From contig NW_004450330.1 of the NCBI RefSeq assembly GCF_000321225.1, positions 4,192,660 to 4,256,659 of the forward strand: a DNA stretch of 64,000 bases, given 5' to 3'. Made by a program: the position numbers and the translations under genes. Below are positions 11,225 through 23,700 of the stretch, piece after piece; position 1 is the first letter of the stretch; every line of letters starts with the position of its first letter. The DNA comes from Odobenus rosmarus divergens (lineage: Eukaryota > Chordata > Mammalia > Carnivora > Odobenidae). The notes below the pieces were generated by a model, which ran no database searches, was not told the DNA's origin, and saw only the letters and a program-made list of their open reading frames with translations.

Positions 11225-11410
11225 GGGGCGCCTGGGTGGCTCAGTTAGTTAAGCGACTGCCTTCGGCTCAGGTCATGATCCTGGAGTCCTGGGATCGAGT
11301 CCCGCATTGGGCGGGAGTCTGCTTCTCCCTCTGACCCTCTTCCCTCTCATGCTATCTCTCATTCTCTCTCTCTCAAATAAATAAATAAAATCTTTAAAAA
11401 AAAAAAAAAA
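11225..11410 (+). mobile_element. CAN-SINE, young copy
   Basis: Head GGGGGCGCCTGGGTGGCTCA and body CATGATCCTGGAGTCCTGGG, the variant also seen near 39 kb and 40.8 kb. It ends in a run of 17-18 A. A perfect 14-bp duplication, aagatgttattgag, lies at 11211-11224 and 11411-11424. It has a small deletion after GCATTGGGC. Confidence 0.96.
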
Positions 11411-11454
11411 AAGATGTTATTGAGACGTAATGTCCTAACTCTCCTTGTCCACCT

Positions 11455-11535
11455 GGCTGATGCCTACTCACACTTCAAGATTCAGCACAGAAGGGTATCA
11501 CCCTAGAAAAATTTTCCTGATCTCACAAGATACAG
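11455..11535 (+). repeat. L2 LINE fragment
   Basis: Resembles the L2 3' region: ACCTGGCTGATGCCTACTCA, then CACTTCAAGATTCAGCAC and TTTTCCTGATCTCAC. Ancient and diverged. Confidence 0.5.
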
Positions 11536-11564
11536 TGTTTTCTGACCTCTATCTTTAATATAAA

Positions 11565-12379
11565 AGCACACTTTTATTTTATTTTTTTAGCTTTAATGTT
11601 TTAATATCATGAAATACAAGTACAAAACATTGTACGAGTATATGTTGTACTACATGGAGATGGAATAATACATTTTTTTTTATCAGAATCTGTATCACCT
11701 AGTGCTAGCCACTGGACCAATGGCTTTCCACAGGGATTTTTCTACTCTTTATCATGAATAAAAAAGCTCACAGATCTTTTCAACTACTACAGATTTATAT
11801 TTATCTTAATATTCTTGTTAAGAAATACAAAATTGCCTTAGCCAAGAGTTTTGAGTGGCTAAAGAATTTTGTTATTTCATGTTGGCCAAGATCTCCCGTA
11901 TGCTGGCATTGCAAAGACACTGTGTATTTCTATGGGATAAGAAAAAGCATTGTCTCAATAGCCCTCTAACTGTTTAGGAAGGCAAATTACCATTTCTTGA
12001 AAAGTACAGAATATTATAATAGTTATTGGCTAAGCAGTAATTCATGAAAATCCATTTATATAAGACAAATAACAGCAACAGAGAGCCATAAAGCCCTATA
12101 TGTACTAAAGAAAACAAATTTGGAAATATCTAAACTAACTGTTTTTCCTACCTCTACACTGGTTTGTAACCACATCAAGTGAGAGTAACAGCCAATAAAG
12201 AAAAGTATCCAGAATTCAGCTTCCATAGCATGCCTCAGTCATTTCAGCTAAGACTATTTTTAATGACGAACCAAAAAAATGATGAAAGTAGCATTTACTT
12301 TGTTGGAAATAAAAAATTAAAATGCTAATTTCATAAAATATTTGAAGCCAATTTGTTTTTGTAATAAAATGATGTTTAT
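11565..12379. other. Unassigned AT-rich DNA
   Basis: No gene or repeat recognised. It borders the 3' side of the VBP1 retrocopy. Confidence 0.5.
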
Positions 12380-13105
12380 CTTTTTTTAAGTTTTAATTAT
12401 CGTTCTTGCTGTTAAAAAAAATCAAAGTCATGTCAACCTTTAGGGATAAACTTTGGGGTATTTAAAATAACATGTTTGGAAAACTGAACCACATTTTTAA
12501 TTGCCAGCATTATGCTTTGTTCTTGGTAGAATCATCTTTTTACATCCCAATTATAAACCCCGGCCATATTGACCTCTGTGGTAGTAAATTGATCTCGAAG
12601 AAAATCAAGATCTTCCTCAGGAGAATCAAGATTCTTCATGGCAGTCGATCAATTCCTTTCCAACAATGCCTGAGCTTCATCAATATCATATTCAAGCATT
12701 ACATTAGCGCCCAATGACAGACACACTTTATCAGTAGGAGGAACTGAGACTTTGCAATACAGGTTATCTGCCAGTAAGAATCTAGTCTCCAGTGAACTGG
12801 TAGACTCTTTTTTCTTCTGCATGTATTTTAGAATTTCTAAAGTTTGCTTAATTTCAGGAATCTGACCTTTTAGCCTCCTTTTTTTTTGAGCAAGTTTGAA
12901 TTCCATAAACTTACACTTCTGGTACTGTTCATCCAGTACTGTAGTACTGTATCTGCCGTCTCATTCCCAGGCTGTTTCATGAAGGAATCTACATCTTCCA
13001 CAAACATGGCCTCAGGAATCCCTAGGTGGAGCCGCCGCCTGTTCCTTGTGGCCACTTCTCCTAAGCCACAAACGTCCTTCGCAGCCGCCCTCTTGGGGAA
13101 GCCAT
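12380..13105 (-). pseudogene. VBP1: VBP1 (prefoldin subunit 3) processed pseudogene
   Basis: Minus-strand translation gives blocks closely resembling VBP1, a subunit of the hexameric prefoldin chaperone that passes unfolded actin and tubulin to the CCT chaperonin. Recognisable blocks are HLGIPEA-FVEDVDSFMKQP (about 13040-12975), QKKRRLKGQIPEIKQTLEIL (about 12892-12835), LLADNLYC and GANVMLEYDIDEAQALLE (to about 12655). The coding equivalent runs from 13091 to a stop at 12510-12512, near the full length of roughly 197 codons. The blocks are continuous, so no introns remain: it is a retrocopy. Lesions are an initiator ATG changed to AGG (13089-13091), a 1-nt deletion near 12945, a Leu codon changed to TGA (12649-12651), and an 11-nt deletion near the C terminus (about 12530). 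AT-rich 3' UTR sequence continues to about 12380. No clean target-site duplication was found. The parental gene is not in this window. Confidence 0.93.
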
Positions 13106-14289
13106 AACAGCACTTTTAAATGAACAGAAAGCTTCTTTTTCTCACTAAATGGATAACTTTATAGAGAATGAAAAATGAATCATGCTTCTTTATACATCTA
13201 GGAAGCAGCTTAGCCCTTGATAAGAATGCTTAAAAAGAGAAATATTTTGATTTTCAATGTAATATTCTTTATATCATGCCATTTTTGTGTCTAACTCTCC
13301 CTAGCAAGTAGTGGCAAACTCCATCCATAGGGTAATCTACCTTCTAACCTCTGCACTTAGCTTTAGCCTTGTAGTCTAACAGGACAGGCAACAGAAAGGG
13401 GCTTTCCTCTCTGCTGACCAGACCTATGTCCCACTTCTCCCTGTATAGTCACTGCTACAAACACATTAACACACAGACACACATACACTTTCTTTTTTAA
13501 TTATGAAAAACTTTATTCTGCATAAAGGTATCTAGAAAATAAGTCTTCTTTTGTGGGGATAGTTACTTTAGAAAGTCCTGAGCTTGAGTTTGTACCCTTT
13601 GCATGTAGGAAGCCCAAATCTTAAAGGTATTATACCCTCACTGGATAGAATCACTGAATTATATTTAATGCGGAGAAGTGGCATTGAGGCAATCAACTTC
13701 TTGTTTAGGGTTGACTTGTCAAGTGTATAAGAACATTTCAGGGAGCAGCAGCTCTTTATATGGGTGATTTACTCCTTCTGAGTTTACCAACATGCCTGCT
13801 TGATATACAGCAGGAAACATAGAACAGATTTTCCTAATGATGCTTTCTAATAATTAACTTACATTTTACTGGGATAACTATAAACTTCCTTCTATTACCT
13901 GTCCATAAGCTAACCAGTTTATTCCAATCTTTTTCTGAAGGATAAAGTGACCTGTTCAAAGGCACCGATATTTTTTGGGAAGGACTAATTTGGGGAGCCC
14001 AGTGTTCCTATTTTCTAGTATACTGACTTTTTGAATTTAATGCCCTGTGCACTGTTATTGATACTAAGAAATCTGAAGTGTTTTTTTCCCAATTTGCTTT
14101 AGAAGAGGGTGTTGGGTGATGCTAGTCCAGCAAGAGGAAGCAGTTATGATTTATGTTCAAATAATAAATACCTCCCCTTTGAATCATGAATTATATTGAT
14201 AGCAGTTATCTTATTTTCATGCTTTTTTGACAGATGGGGAACAGATGGTTATTAGTTTCATGAAAATAAGAAGTGGTAGAATTAAGTAT
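13106..14289. other. Unassigned non-coding stretch
   Basis: No gene recognised. A weak MIR-like end may lie at about 14215-14285 (GACAGATGGGGAACAG), but it is too degraded to call. Confidence 0.45.
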
Positions 14290-14307
14290 TAAAATATTTA
14301 TTGGGCT

Positions 14308-14508
14308 GGGGCGCCTGGGTGGCTCAGATGGTTGAGCGTCTGCCTTCGGCTCAGGTCATGATCCCAGGGTCCTGGGATTGAGCCCCACATTGGGCTCCTG
14401 GCTCAGCAGGGAGCCTGCTTCTCCCTCTGCCACTCCCCTTGCTTGTGCTCTCCCTCTTTCTTTCTGTATCTCTGTGTCTCAAAGGAATAAATAAAATCTT
14501 AAAAAAAA
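14308..14508 (+). mobile_element. CAN-SINE, full length
   Basis: Head GGGGCGCCTGGGTGGCTCAG, intact body and AATAAATAAAATCTT tail. A perfect 18-bp target-site duplication, taaaatatttattgggct, lies at 14290-14307 and 14509-14526. It is one of the cleanest insertions in the window. Confidence 0.97.
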
Positions 14509-14526
14509 TAAAATATTTATTGGGCT

Positions 14527-16009
14527 TTATACCAAAATTCAAGTAGTATAAATTTTATTGGTAGAGTTTGTGTGTTGCCAACACTGCAAAACCAGCCTCT
14601 GCAGACACATGATGCCTCTGGCAGAGCATATAGATGTAATTAATTTTCTTTAAGATATTCTGGACTTGACTATAAACATGAAGCTATTAAAGTATCACAG
14701 ACTCGTACCTGTGGGTAGAAACAGTTAATTTTGTTTTCCTTCCATCTACAAATTTGCAAAATCATCTTCATTACATGATTCAACAACATAGATTTATTAA
14801 TTATACTTAGTCACAGTGCTTGCAGAGATTTTACCAGAGACATAATCTGTTGGTAGATGATATGTACAAAAACTGTGGTTTGTATTCTCATTGATGGTTT
14901 TTCCTTCTGATCGGTCACTTTTGGCAATTTATCTTCCCCATATAATTTAGACCATTTATATCTTTGAGAGATTCTTTAATCATTTAATTTCTTGGTAAAT
15001 CTCCTTATATATTTCAGATTGCTTATATATTTGAAAGATGCTTCAATTTTTGGTTTATTTGTGAAGCCTTTTAACTGGGTTACAATGGAAAACTACAAAT
15101 ATAAGAATCATTTGACATATAACTGTCTACATTTTTTAACAAAACCATTCCAAAAAAATGTATACTTTCTCTATAAAGGTATACTCTCTGTAGAATCTGA
15201 TAATTAATGCTGATCATGCCTGAGTCCAGCCAAATGCAGTTGTTCAATGTCCAGTTTCTTGTACCTCTTGAGAAAGCCTATTCCAGGGTTGTGTGCTGTG
15301 TCTAGAGTTAAATCACGTGCATGTGTTATGCCAATATTAATTCAACCCATTCCCTTCACCTGTAGGCTACAGTTTATTCATCTGTAAAATTAGAACAGTT
15401 CCACTCTAAATTTTCATTTGCTTTGTTAAAAAATTATTTTTAATGTATTGTAAATGAGGGAAGATAATGATTATCTTATAAATGTGAGGTCAAGTAACAA
15501 GAGAATCATTTGGCATGTCACCAACATATCACACATACCATAATTGATTTAGTACATGTAAAGTCATGTCAAAAATCCCTGTTTGAGTTCTGTAGATCTT
15601 GGCTCATAGTAGAAGCAATTAACTGAAAATTATAGTAGCAAGACTAATATTTCTTTATCCTTTTAATCTAAAATAGTGTAAGCCTTAGTAAATAAAAAAT
15701 TTAAAATATCTTTGATTTCTGTTTGAACTGCCACAATTTACATTAATTTTTTAAAAAATTAATCATTATACTAAAATGTGAATGAATATGTGTAGTATTA
15801 TTTTTGATGTGCAGATTTAAAAGGTACTCATAGATATTTACTAGTAATTTAAGTAATAGTTTTGAATATAAAATAATTTTGTCTTCTGTTTTAGAAATGT
15901 TCTGATTCTGAAATTTTCTTACAAAAAGTCTTGTCTAACTCAGATTTTTTTCATGATTTCATTGGAACATGTTTTAGGAGAATAACACTGATGACTTGAT
16001 ATTGATAAT
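14527..16009. other. Unassigned AT-rich DNA
   Basis: No gene recognised. A short MIR-like end may lie at about 15355-15402 (TTCATCTGTAAAATTAGAAC). Confidence 0.45.
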
Positions 16010-16255
16010 GACAGTGAGGATGGCTATAAAAATTAACATTTATTGAAAATACGCTAGATACAAGGCAATATCCAAAATGCTCACATTACCCTACTTAATG
16101 CACATAATAATCCCATAAAACAGATGCTAATATTAACACAATTTTAAAATTATCATACTTAGGTGCTGACAGTTAAGGGTCTTGCCAAAGGTCAGCTTAT
16201 AGAATATTGTGAAATTAGTCTGCACCCTAGCTCCTGACTCCAGGGGTTTTCATCA
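16010..16255 (+). repeat. MIR SINE, near full length
   Basis: Follows the MIR path: AACATTTATTGAAAATACGC, CTACTTAATGCACATAATAA, CCCATAAAACAGATGCTAAT, 'gacagttaagggtcttgccaaaggtcagctta', then CTCCTGACTCC. It is diverged throughout, as expected for an ancient mammalian SINE. Confidence 0.75.
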
Positions 16256-16284
16256 AGGTCTTTTTCAAACTCAACCGTTATCAT

Positions 16285-17262
16285 ATAAATGGTCAATATT
16301 CAGGTAAAAAAGATACCCAACATCATTAGTTATTAAGGAAATAAAATTAAAACCACAATGAGAGGGGCACCTGTGTGGCTCAGTCAGTTGTGTCTGCCTT
16401 CGGCTTAGGTCATGATCTCCAGTCCTGGGATTGAGCCCCACGTCAGGCTCCCTTCTCAGTGGGGAATCTGTTTCTCCCTCCCTCTGCTTCTCTCTCTCGC
16501 TTACTCTCTCTCAAATAAATAAATAAAATATTTTTTAAAAACACAATAAGTTACAACTTCACACACACTAAAATAACTATAATAAAATAGCAACAAAGTG
16601 TTAAAAGATATTGGAATATCAGAGCCCTCATAAATTGCTTGTGGTAATGTGTAATGGTACAGCAATTTGGAAAAACTATTTTGTGGTTCCTCAAAATGTT
16701 AATAGTTGCCAAGTTACTTAGGCATTCCTTCCCATGGGTATATACCCAAGAGAAATGAAAACATACATCCACACAAAAACTTCTACACAACTATTTATAG
16801 CAGCATTCTTCATAATAGCCAAAATGTAGAAATAAATGTTCATGAATCAATGAACCACAAACATGTGTCTTATCCCTTCAATGGAATATTATTCAATAAT
16901 AAAAAGAAATGAAGGATTGATACATGCTACACCATGGATGCAGTTTGAAAACCTTATGCTAATTGAAAGTTGCCAGTCACAAAAGACCACATATTATGTG
17001 ATTCTATTAAATAAGAAATGTTTAGGCACCTTTATGGTGACAGAAAGTAGGTGAATTGTTGCTTAGGGCTTCAGGGAAGGAAGAATGGAGAGTGATTGTT
17101 AGTGGGAACAGTGTTCTTATTGGTAGAGTGTGTAGATGTTCTAAAATTAGATTATGGTAATGGTTGCACAGCTGTGAATATATTTTAAAAACACTGAATT
17201 GTACACTTGGAGTGAGTGAATTTTATGGTATGGGAATTATATATCAATAAAACTTTTAAGAA
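16285..17262 (+). mobile_element. Old L1, ORF2 C-terminal region and 3' UTR
   Basis: The left part (CAACATCATTAGTTATTAAG, AAAACCACAATGAGA) and the part after the nested SINE (ATGGGTATATACCCAAGAGA, ACTATTTATAGCAGCATTC, TGGAATATTATTCAATAATA, 'ggttgcacagctgtgaatat') give the end of ORF2 and an L1M-type 3' UTR in order. Several stops break the frame. A CAN-SINE interrupts it at 16365-16536. Confidence 0.88.
16365..16536 (+). mobile_element. CAN-SINE nested in old L1
   Basis: Head GGGGCACCTGTGTGGCTCAG, with small deletions after CAGTCAGTTG and in the GATCTCCAGTCC segment, then a CT-rich body and (AAAT)n tail. The L1 motif aaaaccacaatgaga before it is imperfectly repeated as aaaaacacaataagt after it, so the duplication has diverged. 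It dates as younger than its L1 host. Confidence 0.92.
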
Positions 17263-20200
17263 TAAATAAATTATAAAAGCTTGAAACGAAAGAAGTGGTT
17301 GGGGAAAAGCATATTTTTAAATTCTTAACTATTTTTTTCTTTTTCAAAATTAATATAAAACAAAAATATAAAAATTGAAATTTCTTCTGCTGAATACTTA
17401 ATTCTTATGAAAGATGGTTAATATTGAGACAATTACCAAACATAAGTAGTTATGTGCTTTTTCTTCCTAATCCCTAAGTAATACTGATCAATAACTTTAT
17501 TCTTTTAGGTAAAAATATTCATCCCCATGATTCAGTCTTTTTGTTTTTAAAGTGAAAATTGGTCCAAAAATAATACAAAAAGAGGGTCACAGAATACTTT
17601 AGTTTGATTTTTATGTCTTATTGCATATAACCTAATATCTACTGCAAGCCATTTGCATAAGTAAAAATCACTAAAGTACTATTTTAAGAAATTGATATTT
17701 TAGATAAAAATTATTGAATGACTATAAAAATCAGCAAAAAATTCCATGTTAAATATAACTGAATTTATTTTTATGCCAATCTATAAATTTAAGTGGTTGA
17801 AAAAACATAATATCATAAAATTAGAAAGCAAAATCAAGTGTGTTAGTGAATATGATAATCTCAGTAAATATTTCCAGGAGGAGGGAGCTATGCATTAAAA
17901 TTTTTAAAAAAATTTTAATGGAATACTACATCAAAAACTAGTGATGTAATGTATGGTGATTGACATAACATAATAAAAATTTTTTTTCAAATTAACTTTT
18001 GATAACCACTGTCTTCTTACCTGTTACTCTAAACACAATCTGATTATTTTGAATTTTCACAAATATTTTGGTGATCAAAGAAAAATCAAATCATGATATA
18101 AGATTAAAATTCCTGCAGACAATATTTTTAGAATCCTGAACTATTTATTTTCAGCTTAAAGTATAAATTAAGGTAAACTAAAGTACATTAATCTAAGACA
18201 TCAAAATATATCCATATCTACCAAGTATTACCTAGAGTTAACTTGAGTCACTGTTAAAGATGAGGACAATGAATGACATTTTGTTCTTGTTGCCACACCC
18301 TTTTAATTTCATAATAATGTACATATTCATGTAATCTTTTAAATTGCTGAGGAAATATATAAATAATATGATTTTCTAGCTCTAAAATAATTCCTTTGTT
18401 TTTAGTCATTATTTTCAATAATTCTGAAATGGTTCATATTATTTCTTTCTATCTCCACTAAATCTCTGAAGCAGGGATTCTCCCAGCAGGAACACACTGC
18501 TGGGTTTAGTGTGTATTTAGAATAATGCTAACACAAATTTCAATACTGTTCCGGTATCTTTAAACCTTCAAATCAATTTTAAAACATTGGTCTTAATTTT
18601 TTTCTCTCTGTACCATTTAAAAGGAAATTGCAGCATTTGAAAAATTTCATCCACTTTGCAATCTCTTAACTCATCACTTTTCCCCCTTCTATTATAACCC
18701 CTCCATCATCTTGATTATACCCCTATACTTCCCTTCTAGGGGAAAAATAGCAAGCTACTGAAAAGAGTGCTCCCTTTACAAAATAGAGAAGCATTACATT
18801 AAAAACAGTTTTGAGGGTAAAAACATAGGAAAAATAGAGAACAGCTGCATTTTCATTATTACTCTAATTTATTCTCCCTTTATTCACTCTGAGCATAAGT
18901 TTCAGGCATGGACTGTGGCTTCTATATGTATTTTGCACTGTGTATGTCATTCTTGCTAACTTAGTCCAAGTTTAGAATTAAGTCAACCAGAAGACAAAGT
19001 CTGCCCCGAAGGGTTGAAGTGATTAAAATGGCACAATTTTTTTCCAGCAACATATTTCTTAGGTTTTTGTAATGGTATGAGAGATCAGCACTGCTTTTGA
19101 AATCAAATTATTAAGTTACAATTGTATAGAAAGATTAAGTAAAGCTTAATTATATACTCATAGTGAAAAAGAAAAGTCTGTAGCAGGTTTATGAAGGGAA
19201 AACATATTGAAAATAATTTTAGACAATATGTTGAATTCAATACATAGTGTAATTCAGAGAAATGAATATTTAGGAATTTTTAGATGGCAGGATGTGTTTT
19301 TAGAACTAGGAAATATTTCCTGCAGTAAAGACTTTGATGACTTTGAAATCTAGAGAGGAATTCATAATAGTAAGATAAAAAGATAGTAATTTTGTTTATC
19401 ATAATGATTAGCATGTTCATCTTTAAAAAAAACATTAAAACCATACATTTTCCATCTTGAGCACTGTTGCCTATATGGTATTATTTACATCTTCATCTCA
19501 TTTCTTTCTTTTTTCCACAAAAAAAGGTATTAATTATGTAAAAAAGGACAGTGACTATTTCAGAATGTGAAGTGTATCATCTTCATTTGTGTTCACATAT
19601 GAACTGAAATAAGCAATTAACAGACATTGAAATGGCTCTTTATTAATTTAAAACTCGATCCATTTAATTCACATCTTTCTACCTCAAAAGTTATCAATCA
19701 TCTACAGTTTTCACATAAACTCTCCTTGATATCCTATAGCATCATATAAAATGGGCTTTTTGCAGTGAAACCCATTTCTGTCAAGTCTAAACTTCTGAAA
19801 GCAGGACTTACAGAAAAGAAGTCTGTATTCAGATTCCTTCCTGTTACTAAATCACAATTCTTCCACGAAGCCATTATGATGTTTGCCACAGCTATTTGTG
19901 GTAGTTATTATTGAATTTCACCAAATATTTGTTCTCACTTGCTAAATCATTCAGCTCTTGACTCCCTTGTGGTTGAGTTGGGCCTTGAGACAAGTGCATT
20001 AATTGCTGGTGTGAAGAGTATCTGGGGTGTTCTTTTTCTCTGTTCTTGCATCCAGCAACATTAGTGATTATGTCTGCTCTCTCAACTTGGGTCTTAGAGT
20101 AAAGAAAAGCATAATAGGGAACTTAATCAGTGATGGATATGTATACAGAATAAATGAAACATTAATGTCTGTTTGTTTCCTACAAGCTACTAAGATTTTG

Positions 20201-20542
20201 AGTTTGTAATTTCAGCAAATAGAAGTCATAGAAACTAATAAAGAATTGTTAGCGTCATATTTTGAATTATTATTTTAAGTATTTTCTAGTTAAATAAGCT
20301 CAAAATAACACTGGGAAAGATTTATCAAATGTATTAATTTTCAACTAGCATGCAAAATGAAACCTCAAGCTTTTACAAACACAGTAGAAACTAGAAAGTC
20401 ATTCTAACTACATTATGTATTTAATGTCTTAATGGCCTTTAAATATATCTAGGTATTATACAAAATAATTTTAACTCACAGATCAGGAGACATCTTCATT
20501 GATGCCACTTCTTCAAATGTAGACACCTTTCACTGATATAAA
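17263..20542. other. AT-rich DNA, largely unassigned
   Basis: About 3.3 kb with no gene. The only repeat recognised is the short L1 3' end at 17919-17985. Reading frames are short and unremarkable. Confidence 0.5.
17919..17985 (+). mobile_element. Short L1 3'-end insertion
   Basis: Carries the carnivore L1 terminus: GGAATACTACATCAAAAACT, then GATGTAATGTATGGTGATTG, ending in AATAAAAA. It is only about 65 bp long. AT-rich flanks prevent a clear target-site duplication. Confidence 0.88.
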
Positions 20543-20555
20543 ATAATTTCATTTA

Positions 20556-20774
20556 GGGGCACCTGGGTGGCTCTGTTGGTTAAGCATTTGCCTTTGGCTG
20601 AGGTAGTGATCTCAGGGTCTGGGCATCAAGCCCTGCATCAGGCTCCCTGCTCAGCAAGGAGTCTGCTTCTCCCTCTGCCCCTCTCCCCTGCTCATTCTCT
20701 CCTCTCCCTCTCACTCTCTTCCTCTCAAATACATAAATAAAATCTTTAAAATTAAATAAATAAATAAATAAATA
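20556..20774 (+). mobile_element. CAN-SINE with extended tail
   Basis: Head GGGGCACCTGGGTGGCTCTG, a body with substitutions (GTAGTGATCTCAGGGTCTGG), and a tail of AAATCTTT followed by about seven TAAA units. Imperfect duplications ataatttcattta (20543-20555) and ataagtttcattta (20775-20788) flank it. Confidence 0.92.
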
Positions 20775-20788
20775 ATAAGTTTCATTTA

Positions 20789-23700
20789 ATAAATCCCAAA
20801 CTTCTTTCTGGAAATTTCCATTCACTTTCCCTGGTTTTATTTTTGCTATGCAGATGTAACCCTACTTACTTATATAAAGCATTTCAAATGTCTAATATTT
20901 GAAAAGAATGAAATAACTTTAAATGACTTTTTTGTAACTGGTGAATCCATTCCACTTTACTCATTTTCATGCTAACTAGAATGCTTCTTGAGAATTTCTT
21001 CTTTTTGAAGTTCTGTGCTTCTTGAAAGCATATTTTTCAATAATATAACCTAATTTGCATAAATTTTTGGCAAACACTTAAAAAATAAGGTATGTTAAAT
21101 TGCCAACTTTAATTGTGTTTATTGTCTTCTAATATCCTTAACTTCTTTTTTTAATTCTTCCATTAAGCCTCACTTCCCCTATCCCTTGTCCTTAGGAATT
21201 TTATATTTGGTTCTAAGGTTCATATCCAAATTAAATATTGTATTTTTAGATTTGATCTGCAATTTCCTTTTCTTATTGAAGTTGTTTTGGATCATGAAAC
21301 AATCAGAGATTCTATTAGAAATATTTGTTACTACTACAGGTATTATCTGTCCTTTAAATTATGAATTTGCATTAATGCCATTAATAAAAATGTAAAAAGA
21401 ACAGATAGGACCTCTGACAAATGCCCTCCAGGGTGACAGCAATTGATTTATGAAGATTCTCTAGTTCTGAACATTATTAGTAGTCCACATTCATTTCCTG
21501 ATCTCCATCCTGTTTTGTGGCATTTGGTTCCCTAAATCTCAAGAGGAGTTTTGTCACAAAAGATTTCCGAGTAAATAGAAATAAACTTAGTGAATTTGTC
21601 TGGGCAGTTTGAAGGATAAAAAGCAAATGCTGTGCTTGGGGCTTGTTTAAAGTAGTCAGGAACAATACTGGCCGTGTCTGGGACATAGGAGATGCTAAGA
21701 ATCATTTCTCACTTGAGTATCAAACTTAAAAAAAAAAAAAATCAGAGAAAACGGGATGCATAAAAGGAGATAGAGATATCCAAAGAATGGGTGGAAGGCG
21801 TTCAAACAAGTAACAGGGAGTCAACAAAATTATGGGGCAAGTAAGAGGTACCCATAAATTTTGTTTAGTCAGCTAGAAGATGAATGAAGCATATGGTCTT
21901 TAACTCTTCGGTAAGGACTAGAAAGTTTTCTTCAGTGGATATTCAGTCATCCGGGTAAGGTATAAGGCAGCTCTTTGGATACACAGGTCTCAGTACCACC
22001 TGAAAATATTTATACTTAACAATAAGGGTAAAATCTTACCAGTTTTGCATCTTCTCCCTGTTCAAAATGAACAGCAGTATTATACAACAACAGTATCTAA
22101 TAGGTGGGACATCCATTATTGATCTGTACCTATTTTCAAAATATTTTGTTGTATCTGTCTGAAAAAAATGTCTTACCTTAAGAAAATTTTAAATTATTCT
22201 ACTTGTAACATTTGCTGAATGATTAGTGTAAATCTGGATCAGATTTCTGAAGAAGTACCAATTCATCCAATTTAGAATAGCCAAAGAAAAATTTATAATG
22301 AAAATCTGCCATAATTCAGTCACACAATTAGCACATTTGTTATCCACACTATTTCTTTACAACTATGTGGATTTTATGTTTTTTTATTCCATAGTGCCTT
22401 CATGACCTTGTCCTTAAAAAATATTTTAGTTTTTAAAATTGTAATCTTTGTAACAAAATAAAATTGTTATATCAAAAAAATCAAAAAGTTTGAAAAAGGG
22501 AAAATAATTCAAGCCACTTAAAGTAAATATGTTTCAAGGAAGCTTACAGGTAAAATATAATAGTTTTAATTCTTTGCTTGCACATTGTCATTGACTTGTA
22601 AATGATATCAGGATGGACAACAACAGAGGTAAATGAAAATTTCTAGGGAAAATTGCCTTTCTTGGAGAGTACGCTTCCCTCAAAAAGGGTGATATCAATT
22701 TATGGAAGTAAAAATGTTCAATATTTTCTTGGAAAGTTCTCATTATGGTGAAAACCGATAAAGTAGTAATGTTTGCCATAAAAGCCTTTTTATCGGAGCT
22801 GCTAAATGGAACATTGAAGAAAGAGTCTTGTGGAAAAAATCATAGAGAAACCATTTAACATCTAAAATCTGCACATTCTTTGCAATCCAAGGCTATGTAA
22901 TTTTCTGCAAAAAGGAGGAAAGGAAACTTAATACATCTTCTACACCTAACATAGCTGCTCTCTAAATGAATCTAAGATGTAGGACTGAGTGTATTTAAAT
23001 TTTAAAAATGACTGAGTAAGACTAGTAGTAGCCAAAAATTCATTCTGTTCTTGTTTTACTTGTTTTTTTATTAATGCCTTGCAGCAAATTTTAAATATTT
23101 AATTTTAAATTCAACTCACCTTATTAATAGGGGGTGGGAGGGAGGGATTGGACAATGACATTTTATAGCCAGTAAATTTAATATAAGTAGGACTCTCATC
23201 ATTATAGGGATATAGAAGAAAAAAATGAACTACCAATAATGCTCAAGAAAGACTTTCACTGTTAATAAGGAAGTGGATGCTGAGTGAAGTTCAAGTTCTA
23301 ATAGATGGGACAGTAAAAATGACTTATTTTATTTAAATTATTTTCTAAAATTTTTCTTTTCATATAAACTTTCACGAGTATTCAAAGCAAGTGCCACGTC
23401 TGCACAGGAAAAACACACAGGTCAATTCAACTCTTTACGCCTGTGTTGTATCTGCTTTTACAGTGCTGTTATCTTTGACACAGTAAGACGGATAACTTCG
23501 CCAATTCAGTAAACTAGAGCCCATCTGAGGGGAAGAAAAGACATGGTGAAAGGTCATCATTTCTATTCAATAATGGATCTAATGAAAATGAGAATTTCTG
23601 TTTATTAGAATTTCTGCATTTTTCAAAGTCAATGATTCCATGCTGAAAGCCTTGTTCCTAGTTTAAAAGAGAGAGAGAGAGAAATCACTGTTTAAAATTA

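Noticed and set aside
11225..11300. tRNA gene-like sequence in SINE heads
   Set aside because: The heads descend from a tRNA but lack a foldable cloverleaf and anticodon arm, and each lies inside a retrotransposed SINE with target-site duplications.
12649..13055. VBP1 as a working gene
   Set aside because: No introns, start codon lost, a frameshift, a premature stop and an 11-nt deletion. It is a retrocopy, not an active locus.
16706..17054. Two overlapping plus-strand frames of 63-68 codons
   Set aside because: Remnants of L1 ORF2 in an old, frameshifted L1.
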